A DNA stretch of 64,000 bases from positions 10,928,411 to 10,992,410 of the forward strand of contig NC_034014.1 of the NCBI RefSeq assembly GCF_000346465.2, written 5' to 3'. The translations under genes were made by a program, and so were the position numbers. Positions 23,619-33,850 of this stretch are shown here, one piece after another (positions within the stretch are counted from its first letter, which is position 1; each line of letters begins with the position of its first letter). Under the pieces are notes generated by a model. That model was not told where the DNA came from. It saw only the letters and a list, made by a program, of their open reading frames with translations, and searched no databases. This DNA is from Prunus persica (lineage: Eukaryota > Streptophyta > Magnoliopsida > Rosales > Rosaceae).

Positions 23619-26600
23619 ATGGCTTGTAAAGAAAAGCTTATGATTCCTGAGGATGAGAACTACGAAGGAAAGCCATTTGCCCTTTCACACACAAGGACCG
23701 CCATTACAACAATAAAGGCGAAGTTCAATACGCAGCAGTTACAGAGGTTCGAGGGAAGTTGTTTTGGTCATCTATTACTGATAGAGGACCTCAAGTGGAA
23801 TTCACAAATTGTCCACGGCCTGTTGATGAGGAAGGCTGATCCTAAGACAGTTACACAGGTCAATGGGATAAAATTCATTGTGGGTAACAAGTTGATACAA
23901 TTCATAGCCCAACAATTTTGCCTCATCACGGGGCTAAGGTTCGGAAAGCTCCCTTTCATTCCGAAGGCGACAAATGAAAATTGCTCGTTGAAGCGAAAAT
24001 ACTTCAGCAGCAATAAACCTGCCACCCTTTCGGACCTACACACCGTCTTCATCGAGTGCACAAATGATGAGGATGCGTTAAAGCTTGGAATGGTCTATTT
24101 TGCCATTTTTGTTCTATTGGGTAGTGAAAAGCATGTGCTTATTGACATGCGCTATTTGAAGTTGGCTGAAGACCTAGAGGAGTTTGACAAGTATCCATGG
24201 GGCGCAGTGTCATATGCAATGACAAATGCTTCACTGTTGAGGGCAGTAAATGCCCAAACAAAGTGGAAAGAGAGCGCAGACAAGAATGCGAAGTGGTAGA
24301 CCAAGAGAGTACATCATAAGGGGGTTTGGTAGACCAAGAGAGTACATCATAAGGGGGTTTGGCTTCGCTCTTCAGGTGAACACATATCCAGCAATTAACT
24401 ATTTTATGTGAACAGATTTGGGCTTTTGAAGTGTTCCCAGCATTGGAAGCATTGCATTTCACGGTCCATGAAGATAATAGTCACATCCCTCGAATATTAC
24501 ATTGGAGGAGCAACACGGTGGCCCGTTTTCGGGAGGTTATGAGTCAGGTTTTTGAAAACTTTGAGGTTAGATCTGTTTGTATTAGTCATGTTATGATTAG
24601 AAAAAAGTACAAAGCTCACTGATTTTTTTTTTTTTATGTGTTTCAATTGGAGGTTGATGTGCAACTTCTCCGGCCAACAGATATTGAGAAGCAACAACCT
24701 TACTGGAGTTGGGGTGATGATGACAACGAAGAAGAAATTGTTGAATTATTTGGGGATGAGGCTGAAGAAAAAACCGGCACTTCTAGTGAAGAAAAAGACG
24801 CGGATGTTGAGGAAACAACTACCCTTCCCTCCTCTTCTAAGGTGAGCATGACCTCTTTCCAATGTTGTGAAAATATTACGAATACGATAGGAATGAAGTG
24901 GAAATAGTTTCCTGGTTTTTTGTAAGCTTTCTAACTGTTGCAGTATAACTGTATGCAGGGCAAAGGGTCTGTTAATGACGTTCGCAGTTTGAAGCATCAA
25001 TTACGAAGCACTAAGGATCAGTTGGAAAAGCTACGTAGTTCAAATCGGGGGCTTAGGAACAGAGTTCGTGACTTGGAAGCTATTGTACAGAAGAACTGTT
25101 TCAAGCATGAGAACGAGTGTGACAGAAATAAAAACGCTATTCGGGATTTGACCCTAAAAATTGCTTCAGTCGAACATTATTTTAAGTTGGGGATGGAGGA
25201 GTTAAAAAAAAATTATGGTGGAGAAGGGCATGAGGAAGTCTGTACTGCTCAGATGAATGAAGGAGGGCAGAATGAAGTGTCACCCTTCAATGAACCTACT
25301 AGTCCGACTACAGCAGCACCTAAAATGGACACTCAAGTTCCAGCTGATGGAGTAGAAGCCTTCCCAGGCATGCATACAGAATGGGGTGAAATGGAAGCAG
25401 CAGTCTGTGGTGATGGAGTGGAAGGCTTTCCAGCCATGCATATAGAAGGGGCTGCAAGGGAAGCGGAAGTCCCTGCTGATGGAGTGGAACCCTTCCCAGC
25501 CATGGAAGTCATAGACACTGAAATTGAAACTTCAGTTCGTGAGAGGCAAGTGGACCAACAACCTCACAAGGTTCCTACCTCTGAAGATGTGAAGCTTCCT
25601 AGTGTTGAAGATGCCCTCCTTCCTACTCCGGAAGATGGGAATGGGTATAGAGTTATTTGTAAAACAATGTTACATTTGTTAGAGGATTGGAAGAAGACAG
25701 AAATTGAGGGGGTGGGATGCAAGGTCAGGCCTCCCATGAAATGTAACATAAGTCTGGTTGGTGATGAAGGGGACAACGAGGCTACTGCCACGGTTCGGAA
25801 ACCAGATGTTGAAGGCAAAGGGTGCAGACTTAAGCGGGCTGCGACACTATTGTTGAGTCCATTCACCGATCCCTCCAGGAAAAAGAGGAAGGTTACTGAT
25901 TTGCATGCACAGACACCTCAGCCCCGTTTTGATCCGACAAAACCCGTGGCCATGGACGATGTGAAGGCTATCATACAAGTTTGCAGGGCTTGGAAAACTG
26001 ACATCAGGTTAGGATTTGTATCTTGGCAAAACCAATATACTTGTTTTTTGATGTATGCAAACAATTTATACGCAGCTATACTATACATATGTGTGTCATT
26101 GTCATATTATACAAGGTGTTCCACTTGTCTATTATATTTCAATTTACCTTTGCAAGTGTTGTTTTTGTAGTGCGGAGCTGGAGCTCGAACCATTTGAAGT
26201 TGGGGCAGATTTTTTTTACAAACTGATAGATGAAACTGCATGGATGAGCTCGAGGGTAACAATTTGAACCCGGCTTTATTTCGATCAATCTCTTATTTGA
26301 TGACATTGACTATGTGTCATTTGTTGTCATCTTGACACCGTTGTTGTGTTCTGAAATAGCAGCACCTTGACATGGCCATGTTTCTAATACGTAAAAGACA
26401 ACTCTCTCATCCTCAACTATTTGGAAGGGAGTGGACAACCGCCGAGTTTTGTCTGCAGGTATGATTGTATCCATATTATGTGTCACTGCAGTTCTTGCAT
26501 TGGTAGGAGTCATGTAGATCTCTCCTTTTGGTGCTTTGGTTCGGGTTTATGTAATGTGTCTTTCACACTTGGTTGCAGCAATTTTTACAGCCGTTTGCAA

Positions 26601-27251
26601 TGCCAAGTGGCAAACGAGTCACGAGGAAACAATATGCTTCAAGGACCGTTGACCCTCCGCCTAACTACCTCAAAAATGTACACCACTTTGTCAATGGGTC
26701 ATGGCAACATGGGTATGCGCAAGCATGGACGAAAGTGCGCAAGGTCTATCTCCCGTATAATGTTCGACAGTCCCATTGGGTGGCAGTAGAAGTCGACTTT
26801 GTGCGACATACTGTCACTGTCTATGACTCGTATTCTGATTTTACCTCCAACAGTATGCTTGTCCGATTCATGGAGGCTATTACCCATACGCTTGCAAAGG
26901 TGCTGCATGAAATGAGGTTTTATGAGAAATCGGAGGATGAAGCGGTGAAGAGAAAGGGGACTGACATGTCAAACTTTAACCCATTCACAATTTTCAGAAT
27001 TTCCGATGTTCCTCAACAAAGTGATGGGTAAGCTGTGTTCTTTTAAAGCACTATAATCGGATGTTATTAATACGTGCACTTCTAACTTGTCTACTGCTCG
27101 GGTGGACAGTACTTCATGTGGCATTATGACAGTCAAATATATTGAGTACCTTAGTGCCGACATTCCTTTACATACCATTGACCCATCGAAGTTTGGCTAC
27201 TACCAATTGAAGCTTGCAATCGAGGCTTTCAGTGGGGAGGCCTATGTATGA
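23619..27251 (+). pseudogene. ULP1-like cysteine protease gene (DUF1985 + coiled coil + C48 peptidase), MULE-borne, frame-broken
   Basis: Exons fit as 23619-24375, 24416-24565, 24653-24841, 24959-26007, 26171-26255, 26360-26458, 26579-27027, 27110-27251. Exon 1 encodes a DUF1985 domain (TQVNGIKFIVGNKLIQFIAQQF...CLITGLRFGK). Exon 4 has a coiled coil (LKHQLRSTKDQLEKLRSSN...) and three imperfect DGVExFPxM repeats. The last exons form the C48/ULP1 protease: His in RQSHWVAVEVD, Asp in TVYDSYSD and Cys in TSCGIM are all present, with a QQSDG segment before the Cys. ULP1 enzymes cleave SUMO; this MULE-borne group is known but its substrate is not. In exon 1 a TAG at 24297 and a frame change precede a 33-bp tandem duplication (24296-24361), so the full protein is not made from this reading. 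The intron after exon 1 would be only 40 bases. Exons 2-8 are in frame. Confidence 0.75.
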
Positions 27252-28563
27252 GGTAAAAGTCCTAATCTGACCTCATTGCTGCTTTATTGTTAACTATTGC
27301 CTTTGGAATTGCGTTGTTATTTACTTCATTGTAGTGACGTCGTATGTACTCACCTGTGACGTCAGTGTTCATTTAAGATAACTTACATTATGTTCGGAAC
27401 TTGTCAAACTGTGATGAATAAAAATGGCTACTTTTGTGCATCAAAGTTTAGGGTATTGGGGATTTGAACACTATAGATGGTAATGTCAATGTTTCGCAAC
27501 TGGCATCTGATTTATGTATGTCATATGTTCTAAACTCCGACTGTGTCTAATCCAAAACTTCTTTCATGTTCTTTATGAAAGGTTCAAACAATTACTTCTT
27601 CAAATTGAACATGTCTTATGACATCTCATTTTCCCTTTATATGAATGCTGAAGTGGCACATATGTCCTCCTTCTGCAGGTGGTCCTTCGAGCTTCATACC
27701 CATATTGACATCTCAGATTCTGTACACGTATGTGAAAGAAGTTGCAGGCTGTTTTGTCGTATTGTGAATATTGAAACTGAATATGAGTTTTTGCGTAACA
27801 TGGCACAATTTTTGACATTTTGCTCACCACGCGATAAAGTCGGGTGATTTTGTAGTTTGTTGCAGGGTGTTCATTTATGTAACGGAATTCAACTGTACTT
27901 GTCTTCCATGGTAGAAGGGCTGTATTCACTTTCCTTTGTTACAACTAATTGTTGACATTCTGTGCTTAACAGAGATTGTAAATCCATCATTTGGCACAAG
28001 TTGCAGCGAAATGCAATTTTTTGGGGCCACCCACATTGTAGCCTTTTTTCATTATTTTATCGCCACTATAGCGAAATATTCGACTCTCATTTGGCAATAT
28101 ATTAGGGTGTTTATTTTCGTGACAGTTGAAAGTATATATTGGGTGGCTATGTCATGGACCTGTAAACATGAGACGACAGTGCATTGTCGACTGTTTAGTT
28201 TAGTTTAGTTAGGTTGAATACATTGTTTTGTATATGCATTTTTTAAATCCGATCCGCGCGGAAATGTCGGGGTTGGTTAGCACAAACATTTTCATTAACG
28301 CTCGGCTGGGCCAATTAGAAGCTCAAATTTGACGTCATTGAGTTGTAGTTTTGGGAGGTCCCTCACCGTCAAATATTTAGTTCTTTCTCATATTTTACGT
28401 GGAATAATTGGTCTGACGATTGAGGCTGCATAAGAGGTGATACCAAAATACCTGAGCCTGGGGTTATTGGCTATGCCTTTTGTGTTTGCCTTTTCAACCC
28501 AATATGAAATAGAAAACGACCATGTCTGCCATCACTGATTTATAATAAATCAAACCTGTTCCA
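27252..28563. other. MULE interior without recognisable gene
   Basis: About 1.3 kb of AT-rich sequence between the ULP1-like stop and the GRF gene. Several short ORFs exist on both strands but none has recognisable motifs. It probably includes the 3' UTR of the ULP1-like gene. Confidence 0.4.
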
Positions 28564-29115
28564 TTACATCCATAACCTAACCAACTGTAGATGACCAGGA
28601 GTTCTATTACATTTGGAAAACAACAAATAAATGACCATTCCAACCAAGAAAACAGAGACCCAAAACCATGGGTTTTTCATCTTCCCTTTTCCAGCGTTTT
28701 GTTCTTCTTCCAAGCGGTTTATTTTCCTAAGCAAGCCTGGAATGATGTGCTTCGATCTGTCACACATCTCTGGGTCAGCCCATTCCCAAAATGTACATCC
28801 ATTCCTCTGCAGAAACGGAATCAATATTTTCAAACAAAGACAGCCAGCATCAGATTTGGAATACAGACAATTCCCAAATGTCAGCTCAAACTTACACAGA
28901 AATAAACTTACCTTACACATACTTGAAACCTCCTTCCAGGATGAGCAACCGTCCATGATGTATGCGTTTTGACAACAGTTCCCACAGTAGCACAGCCGTG
29001 AACACACTGAACTTGCGGCTTCCATTTCCCAGCGAGATCTTGAAGTCGCCTCTTGACCGGGCAACCGAGACGTCACTGACTCACCCTCACCGGTACGGAG
29101 GCTCCTCCTACTCAT
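28564..29115 (-). CDS. GRF-type zinc-finger protein with C-terminal membrane segment, inside the MULE
   Basis: Two exons: 29115-28912 (68 codons) and 28806-28564 (81 codons including the stop), joined in frame over a 105-base GT-AG intron, giving about 148 residues. The zinc finger reads LCYCG...C...GCTFWEWADPEM: Cys-x-Cys at the start and Cys-x-F-W-x-W-x-D at the end, as in the plant GRF family. It is followed by a basic/acidic helix (LLRKINRLEEEQNAGKGKMKN) and a hydrophobic segment (WVSVFLVGMVIYLLF), the common layout of small plant GRF proteins. GRF fingers bind nucleic acid in other proteins; the role of these small membrane-anchored ones is unknown. The usual central NPGRRFF motif is replaced by a divergent stretch across the splice site. 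It could be captured host sequence or regular MULE cargo. Confidence 0.65.
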   Translation of the reverse strand: MSRRSLRTGEGESVTSRLPGQEATSRSRWEMEAASSVCSRLCYCGNCCQNAYIMDGCSSWKEVSSMCKVSLFLCKFELTFGNCLYSKSDAGCLCLKILIPFLQRNGCTFWEWADPEMCDRSKHIIPGLLRKINRLEEEQNAGKGKMKNPWFWVSVFLVGMVIYLLFSKCNRTPGHLQLVRLWM

Positions 29116-29987
29116 CTTCTTGTTTTGGAAGGTATGAATTGTTGTTCACGTTGTGCAATATTTAGGGTGCTGAAGAGGGTCATCCCAAATTCAAAGGGTT
29201 ACACTTGCATGTGCACAATGTTTCAGTTACATGGTGTGAGTGCACAAACATGAAACCTGGACTTAATGGGGTGTTTTACCATTGCCTACAGTAAGTATAT
29301 ATTGGGCCTAATGTTATTCATAGCCTTGGTTTATGACAGATACGGCATGGTATACACTTGCATATACAGTAGATGCCATTCTTCGTTGTCTGTATATTGG
29401 TGTATGATTGACGTATTGATAGGACAGTGGCACTATATTGGTATCGTATTGCACCTTTATTGTATCGATATTGATTTGTATTGGTTTTATAATGCCCGAT
29501 ATTGGTGTTATATTGGCATTCCAATGTAACCTCTGCATGATTTGCAATTGGTACAGCTATTATAAATGTTTTTATACTGTCTTACGTATTGGTTTTGCAC
29601 TGTCATTTAACAAGTCTACAAATCTGAACTATACGGAAGGTAATTACGTTATATCGAATATGAAATGAATGCAGCCAAACTACATCAACTGCAGTTATCA
29701 AACCTCATGCATACAACACAAAAGAAAGGCACCTGAAACGTACATATAATACGAAGGCCACCTCAACCTGGCAGCATACAAAATAAAATAACAAGCCAGG
29801 TGAAACTTACTGAAGACAAAATTTACAAAGAGGTGACCTCAAACTTACATAATACAATCTTAACAAAGACGGCACCTGCAGCTTACATTATACATATGTA
29901 CGAACGAGGCCCCCTCAAACTTACAGAAAACAAACGAAATAAATAAAAAGGGCACCTCATACGTATATATTACAAAAAGAGGGCACG
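29116..29987. other. MULE interior with TATTGG-type repeats
   Basis: No gene. Between about 29395 and 29590 the plus strand repeats TATTGGT, TATTGTAT and related words many times. The complementary words (ATACCAATAC, ACAATACAATACC) occur at 33340-33445, so this is an interspersed inverted repeat on either side of the coiled-coil gene pair. Confidence 0.5.
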
Positions 29988-30614
29988 TCAAAAATTCCAC
30001 TGTACTGGGTTTGTCCCCAATAGTAGCCATGGTAATATTACAAGGCAAACCCTCTGGCTGTGGCCGAATTTCGAGTTGCATACCCGCCAAATGCGGCGAC
30101 CGCGACCCATTAAGTTTATGACCCCTCCCACAGTGATGTCCCACTTTCCTTCTGCATCCACAATTTGTGCAAACTTCCTAAATAGTTCGAAGCCGGATTC
30201 CAGTTGTTGTTGCTTCAGCTGAGCCATTTCGTCTGATTCTTTGAATGCAATAACTGCACCGGCATGGGCATTTTCAATTCTAGCTCTGACAGCCTTCATA
30301 TGTAGGAGATGCATCCGGGCTTGATAACGCGCCCGAATTGTGCGTTTTTTTATGACACCCCACCTAGCTTGGCCCTCTTTAATTTTGCTAACTATGTCTG
30401 CATGGAGATTTTTTCAGAACATGGTATTGGCTCGACATTGCTGCAGTCCATGGACCCAGTCTTCAGTGTCTTCTGTTGGTGCTTTGGCAGGTGTTTCAGT
30501 GTCCCCTCCTTCAGTAATGGCAAGGGTTGGGTTTGGTGTGGGGTTGGGGTCCATGAGTGTTGGGTATTTACTGTGGGTTGGTGTGGCCATTAGTTTGCCC
30601 AAACTGCCATTCAT
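29988..30614 (-). pseudogene. Coiled-coil protein of unknown function, member A of a paralogous pair (one in-frame TGA)
   Basis: I do not recognise the family. One frame runs from ATG 30614 to a stop at 29988 but is cut by a TGA at 30414-30416. The N-terminal part is Pro/Thr-rich (NPTPNPTLAITEGGDTETPAKAP); after the TGA comes a charged helical region with a long amphipathic stretch (RARIENAHAGAVIAF...). Then comes ESGFELFRKFAQIVDAEGKW with ITVGGVINLMGRG. This last part is clearly related to the C-terminus of the product at 31776-32375 (GFE-L/M-FR, ...W..., VGGV, then a hydrophobic pair and G). The two genes are divergent and 1.16 kb apart. The final 30 residues differ and may lie beyond a lost splice site. 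Confidence 0.5.
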
Positions 30615-31775
30615 TGTGATGTAGGTGAAATAGCTGCGCAGGCAGGGGGGTTTGGTTGCAGTAAGTGTGATGGAAATGTTGGGTGGATGCAGCTGGGTTA
30701 CAATTAAATAGTGGGAGGTATTAATGACCAGGAGTAAATGACTGTGATGAAGAGGCGGGAGTTATTGGCGGCAGTTGTTGGGTCCAATTTTAGGCGGGAG
30801 TTATTGGCGGGAGTTGTTGGGCAACACGTTTGACTTGGGCTTTGCATGATAACAGCTGTATATAACTATCATTTACCATTGGTTGGTGGTTGTTGTATGG
30901 GACCCTTGTTGAATTTGCAATTGATTCCTTTTGTCCTCTTTCCCCAATTTTCGTCCTGTACCAAAACTACAAATTGTCCCAAATATATGAGTACAGTAAT
31001 TTGACAATGAATGGGCCAATTACAAAAATGGACCATGAAACTATTTGTGTTTCCAATTTCCTTTTTGCTGTCTTCTAAATTCCTTCATATGAGTTCCATT
31101 TTTGTATATAACGGTGAATTCCTAACTCTGACTTTTTTCCATTTGCAAATATTTGTAGGTGTATTCATCCCACCTGAAGTTTTATTCGCCTTAACATTTT
31201 GGTCGGGACTGTATATGACTGATTTGGTGGTATTAATTTATTTTTAGATGGACTTGCCTATTGTCGTCATTTGTAGGGGATACTTTGTCATTTATGAACA
31301 AGTCTGTACAGTTGGTAAAATGAGTTAATGGGGAACTTGCTACTAAGCTATTATTCATATGGCAGCACCTTCAATATTAATATAGTATAGAATTGTGATG
31401 AAGATTGTGTGTAATTTGTGTAGTCACTGTTGTTCAGGTGTGTATATTGGTACGGCTGAGTATTCCAACGTTGACAGGTGTGTATATTCGTATTTGGTCT
31501 GACTGTAATGGGCATATTACAATGCTGTCAGTGACAGAGAGGAGTAATGACTGAAGACTGATTTTGTAATGTAGTCATTGAAAACAATATAAAACACACA
31601 ACTTCCTCTATATAAGAGGGTCTAACCTACTCATTCAATTCCATATATATTAGACACGATATAGCTGTACTAAAGCTCACCCTATTGTTGGTAACGAAAA
31701 CGATGCTCCAGATTCAACCTAACGTTAACTGTTTTTCAGGGTGCATGTGTGCATTATCCCCATTTGAAGTTGAAG
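30615..31775. promoter_or_regulatory. Divergent intergenic region between the coiled-coil gene pair
   Basis: About 1.16 kb separates the two starts. On the plus side TATATAA at 31609-31615 (in CCTCTATATAAGAGG) is a good TATA box and CTGTTTTTCAG at about 31730-31740 is a likely acceptor of a 5'-UTR intron for the 31776 gene. The GCGGGAGTTATTGGCGG word recurs at about 30768 and 30794 near the other gene. Confidence 0.45.
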
Positions 31776-32375
31776 ATGTCAGACGTAATCCCTCCAAACG
31801 AGGTTGTTAGTTACCCAGGAGACCACCCATGGCATGTCCCTTTCCCATCTCCACCTGGAACTCCAAATAACGATCACACGTCATCAGGAAGTGAGGCTGA
31901 CAACATTGATCCGCTAAAGAAAATAGCTGAAGTGAAGCATCACCTCCAATATTTGTGTACGGCAACGGATTGGTGGGAAACCAAATGCGATATTCATGAC
32001 CAGGTGATGGGCAACTTGACGAACAAGCTGAACAAAGCATTTGCTAGAGAAGTTAAGCAAACAATGAAAGCCCAAAGTCGAAGCGCGAAGTTAGCCTCGT
32101 TGACGTTACAATTGGAAGAAACAAAGAAAGATGCTGTCCAAAAATTCACTGAATCTGAAGAATTTAACCATGAACTGGTTGAATGTTTTAACAATGGGTT
32201 CGAGATGTTCCGGGATTATGCTTCTGTCGTGTCACCTGACTACAATTGGAGCGAAATAGATGTTGGTGGTGTCTGGCAGGTGCTGAATAAGGGTGGCCAA
32301 GGAATGGCTGATCATAGCCTTGTGCATGCAGCGAGGAAGAAGACCAAAGAATTGGATCTATTCATGGACCTGTAA
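31776..32375 (+). CDS. Coiled-coil protein of unknown function, member B of a paralogous pair (199 aa, intact)
   Basis: The ATG at 31776 opens a 199-codon frame. The N-terminal 50 residues are Pro/Ser-rich (HPWHVPFPSPPGTPNND). Residues about 60-145 are a charged heptad-rich coiled coil (LKKIAEVKHHLQ... KLASLTLQLEETKKDAVQKF). The C-terminal third, NNGFEMFRDYASVVSPDYNW and IDVGGVWQVLNKGGQG, aligns with the product at 29988-30614. No signal peptide, membrane segment or catalytic motif is visible. A TATA box and probable 5'-UTR intron precede it. Because the copy is open while its partner and the transposase are broken, it may have been kept longer or be newer. Possible roles are structural or an accessory to transposition; nothing in the sequence decides this. 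Confidence 0.6.
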   Translation: MSDVIPPNEVVSYPGDHPWHVPFPSPPGTPNNDHTSSGSEADNIDPLKKIAEVKHHLQYLCTATDWWETKCDIHDQVMGNLTNKLNKAFAREVKQTMKAQSRSAKLASLTLQLEETKKDAVQKFTESEEFNHELVECFNNGFEMFRDYASVVSPDYNWSEIDVGGVWQVLNKGGQGMADHSLVHAARKKTKELDLFMDL

Positions 32376-33650
32376 ACTTGGTGATTTTGTGGAAGGGTTT
32401 CTGTAGCTGGGTCAGGGTAAGTACAGGTGGAATCATTTTGTATGTCTTTGGTGGCTTTTGTATGAATGTGGTGCCTTGTTTACGCCTTCCTCTTATTCTC
32501 ACCGTTGAGTGGGAAATTACTTAGTTTGTATAAATTTGAAGTGTTGTAACGTGGAGGTGTGCTTATTAAACGTTTATTGGCTTCATATTAGAAGCATTGA
32601 GCATGTATATTGTGTTTGTATTGTATAATTATTGACTCATATTGCAATCGTATTGTGCTTATAGTATGGTTTTATTGCTGCTTTGTGGATATACACCTCA
32701 TATAATAGCCTCTACATCTGAGTAATGATAAACAGTGACTCTAGCAACGGTCGTATATATGGAGGGTTTCGGACAGATCGATGGTTATGACGCGCGGAAT
32801 ATCCATGGAAATATGGGACATATATCGATACCTTAAGGCAATTGGATACAAACCACGGACACTGTAAAAACATGAAATTTTTTACTAACAAGACAAATAA
32901 AGTTATGAAAGCAATAATAATAAATGCCCCAAAAAAAAAGGATTATAGACATTTAATTAATGAAGTAACAATTTGAAGGGATAGGTGGTAATATTCAGTA
33001 CTGATTTAAGTTCAGTAGTTAGTCATTTCAGTACTTATAATGAACATTGGAATTAAATAAGCAATAACAAGAAATGGAGTGAATAATTAAGTATTTGAAA
33101 AGTCCATATCACGATAGTAGTGATGTGTTCACCATGTGTAGCTGCATGGATAGTTTCCCAAAAACTATATATAGTTTGGTCTATGGCAATCAGAACAATG
33201 AGAAATCATGAAGTACAATGATGCTCCCAGTAATTGTGTAACATTTGCATTTGAAGGAGTTTTACGTACGAGATTACATTTTAGTTAGCCTTCTAGGCCA
33301 TTTCATTTTGGACACAAACCTTTTTAATTACACTACCAATAGCAGTGCAACAAAGGTACAATACAATACCAATACGAGGGCAACGAAGGTACAATACAAT
33401 ACCAATACGGCGCAACAAAGTCACAATACAATACCAATACGGTGAATATAAAGACAGGACAAAACGTTGTGTAGGAAAGGAAACCAAGTGATGCCAACGT
33501 GACTACAATCACAGTTCACAACACCAAATCGAATACAATTTAAATTAAAATAAATAAAAGGTACATCACAAACGAATAGAAATGCTAATGTGTAAGACAC
33601 ATTGGCCAGTGGAACACTGTTAAATAACAGCTGGTTTTCTTTTCACAAGT
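32376..33650. other. MULE interior, AT-rich, with ATACCAATAC tandem repeats
   Basis: No gene is seen. Around 33340-33445 the words CAATACAATACCAATAC occur three times at about 30-base spacing. The rest is AT-rich and probably 3' sequence of the 31776 gene plus spacer. Confidence 0.5.
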
Positions 33651-33679
33651 GGAAGTGTAAGTTCACAAATTTATACTAA

Positions 33680-33821
33680 TAATAGGCTCTCATTGCAAGG
33701 AACTTGTTACCTTGTTCCATATGCTTCACATGACCGTTTAATTGACGGACTTCCATCCCTGCAGCATCACCGAACCTATTCATGAACTTCACAGTTGATG
33801 ACAACTGAGGTACAAACTGAA
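33680..33821 (-). other. Possible small exon or ORF downstream of the MULE transposase
   Basis: A minus-strand open stretch reads QFVPQLSSTVKFMNRFGD and ends GNKFLAMRAYY before a stop. It is helical and charged. It lies just past the end of the transposase frame and may be the tail of another small MULE gene. No homology recognised and no clear start. Confidence 0.2.
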
Positions 33822-33850
33822 CAACTATACAATATGCGCAAATAGACACT

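Noticed and set aside
29266..29668. Several ORFs rich in Tyr, Ile and Cys on both strands
   Set aside because: They are readings of the TATTGG-type repeat cluster and mirror each other on opposite strands.
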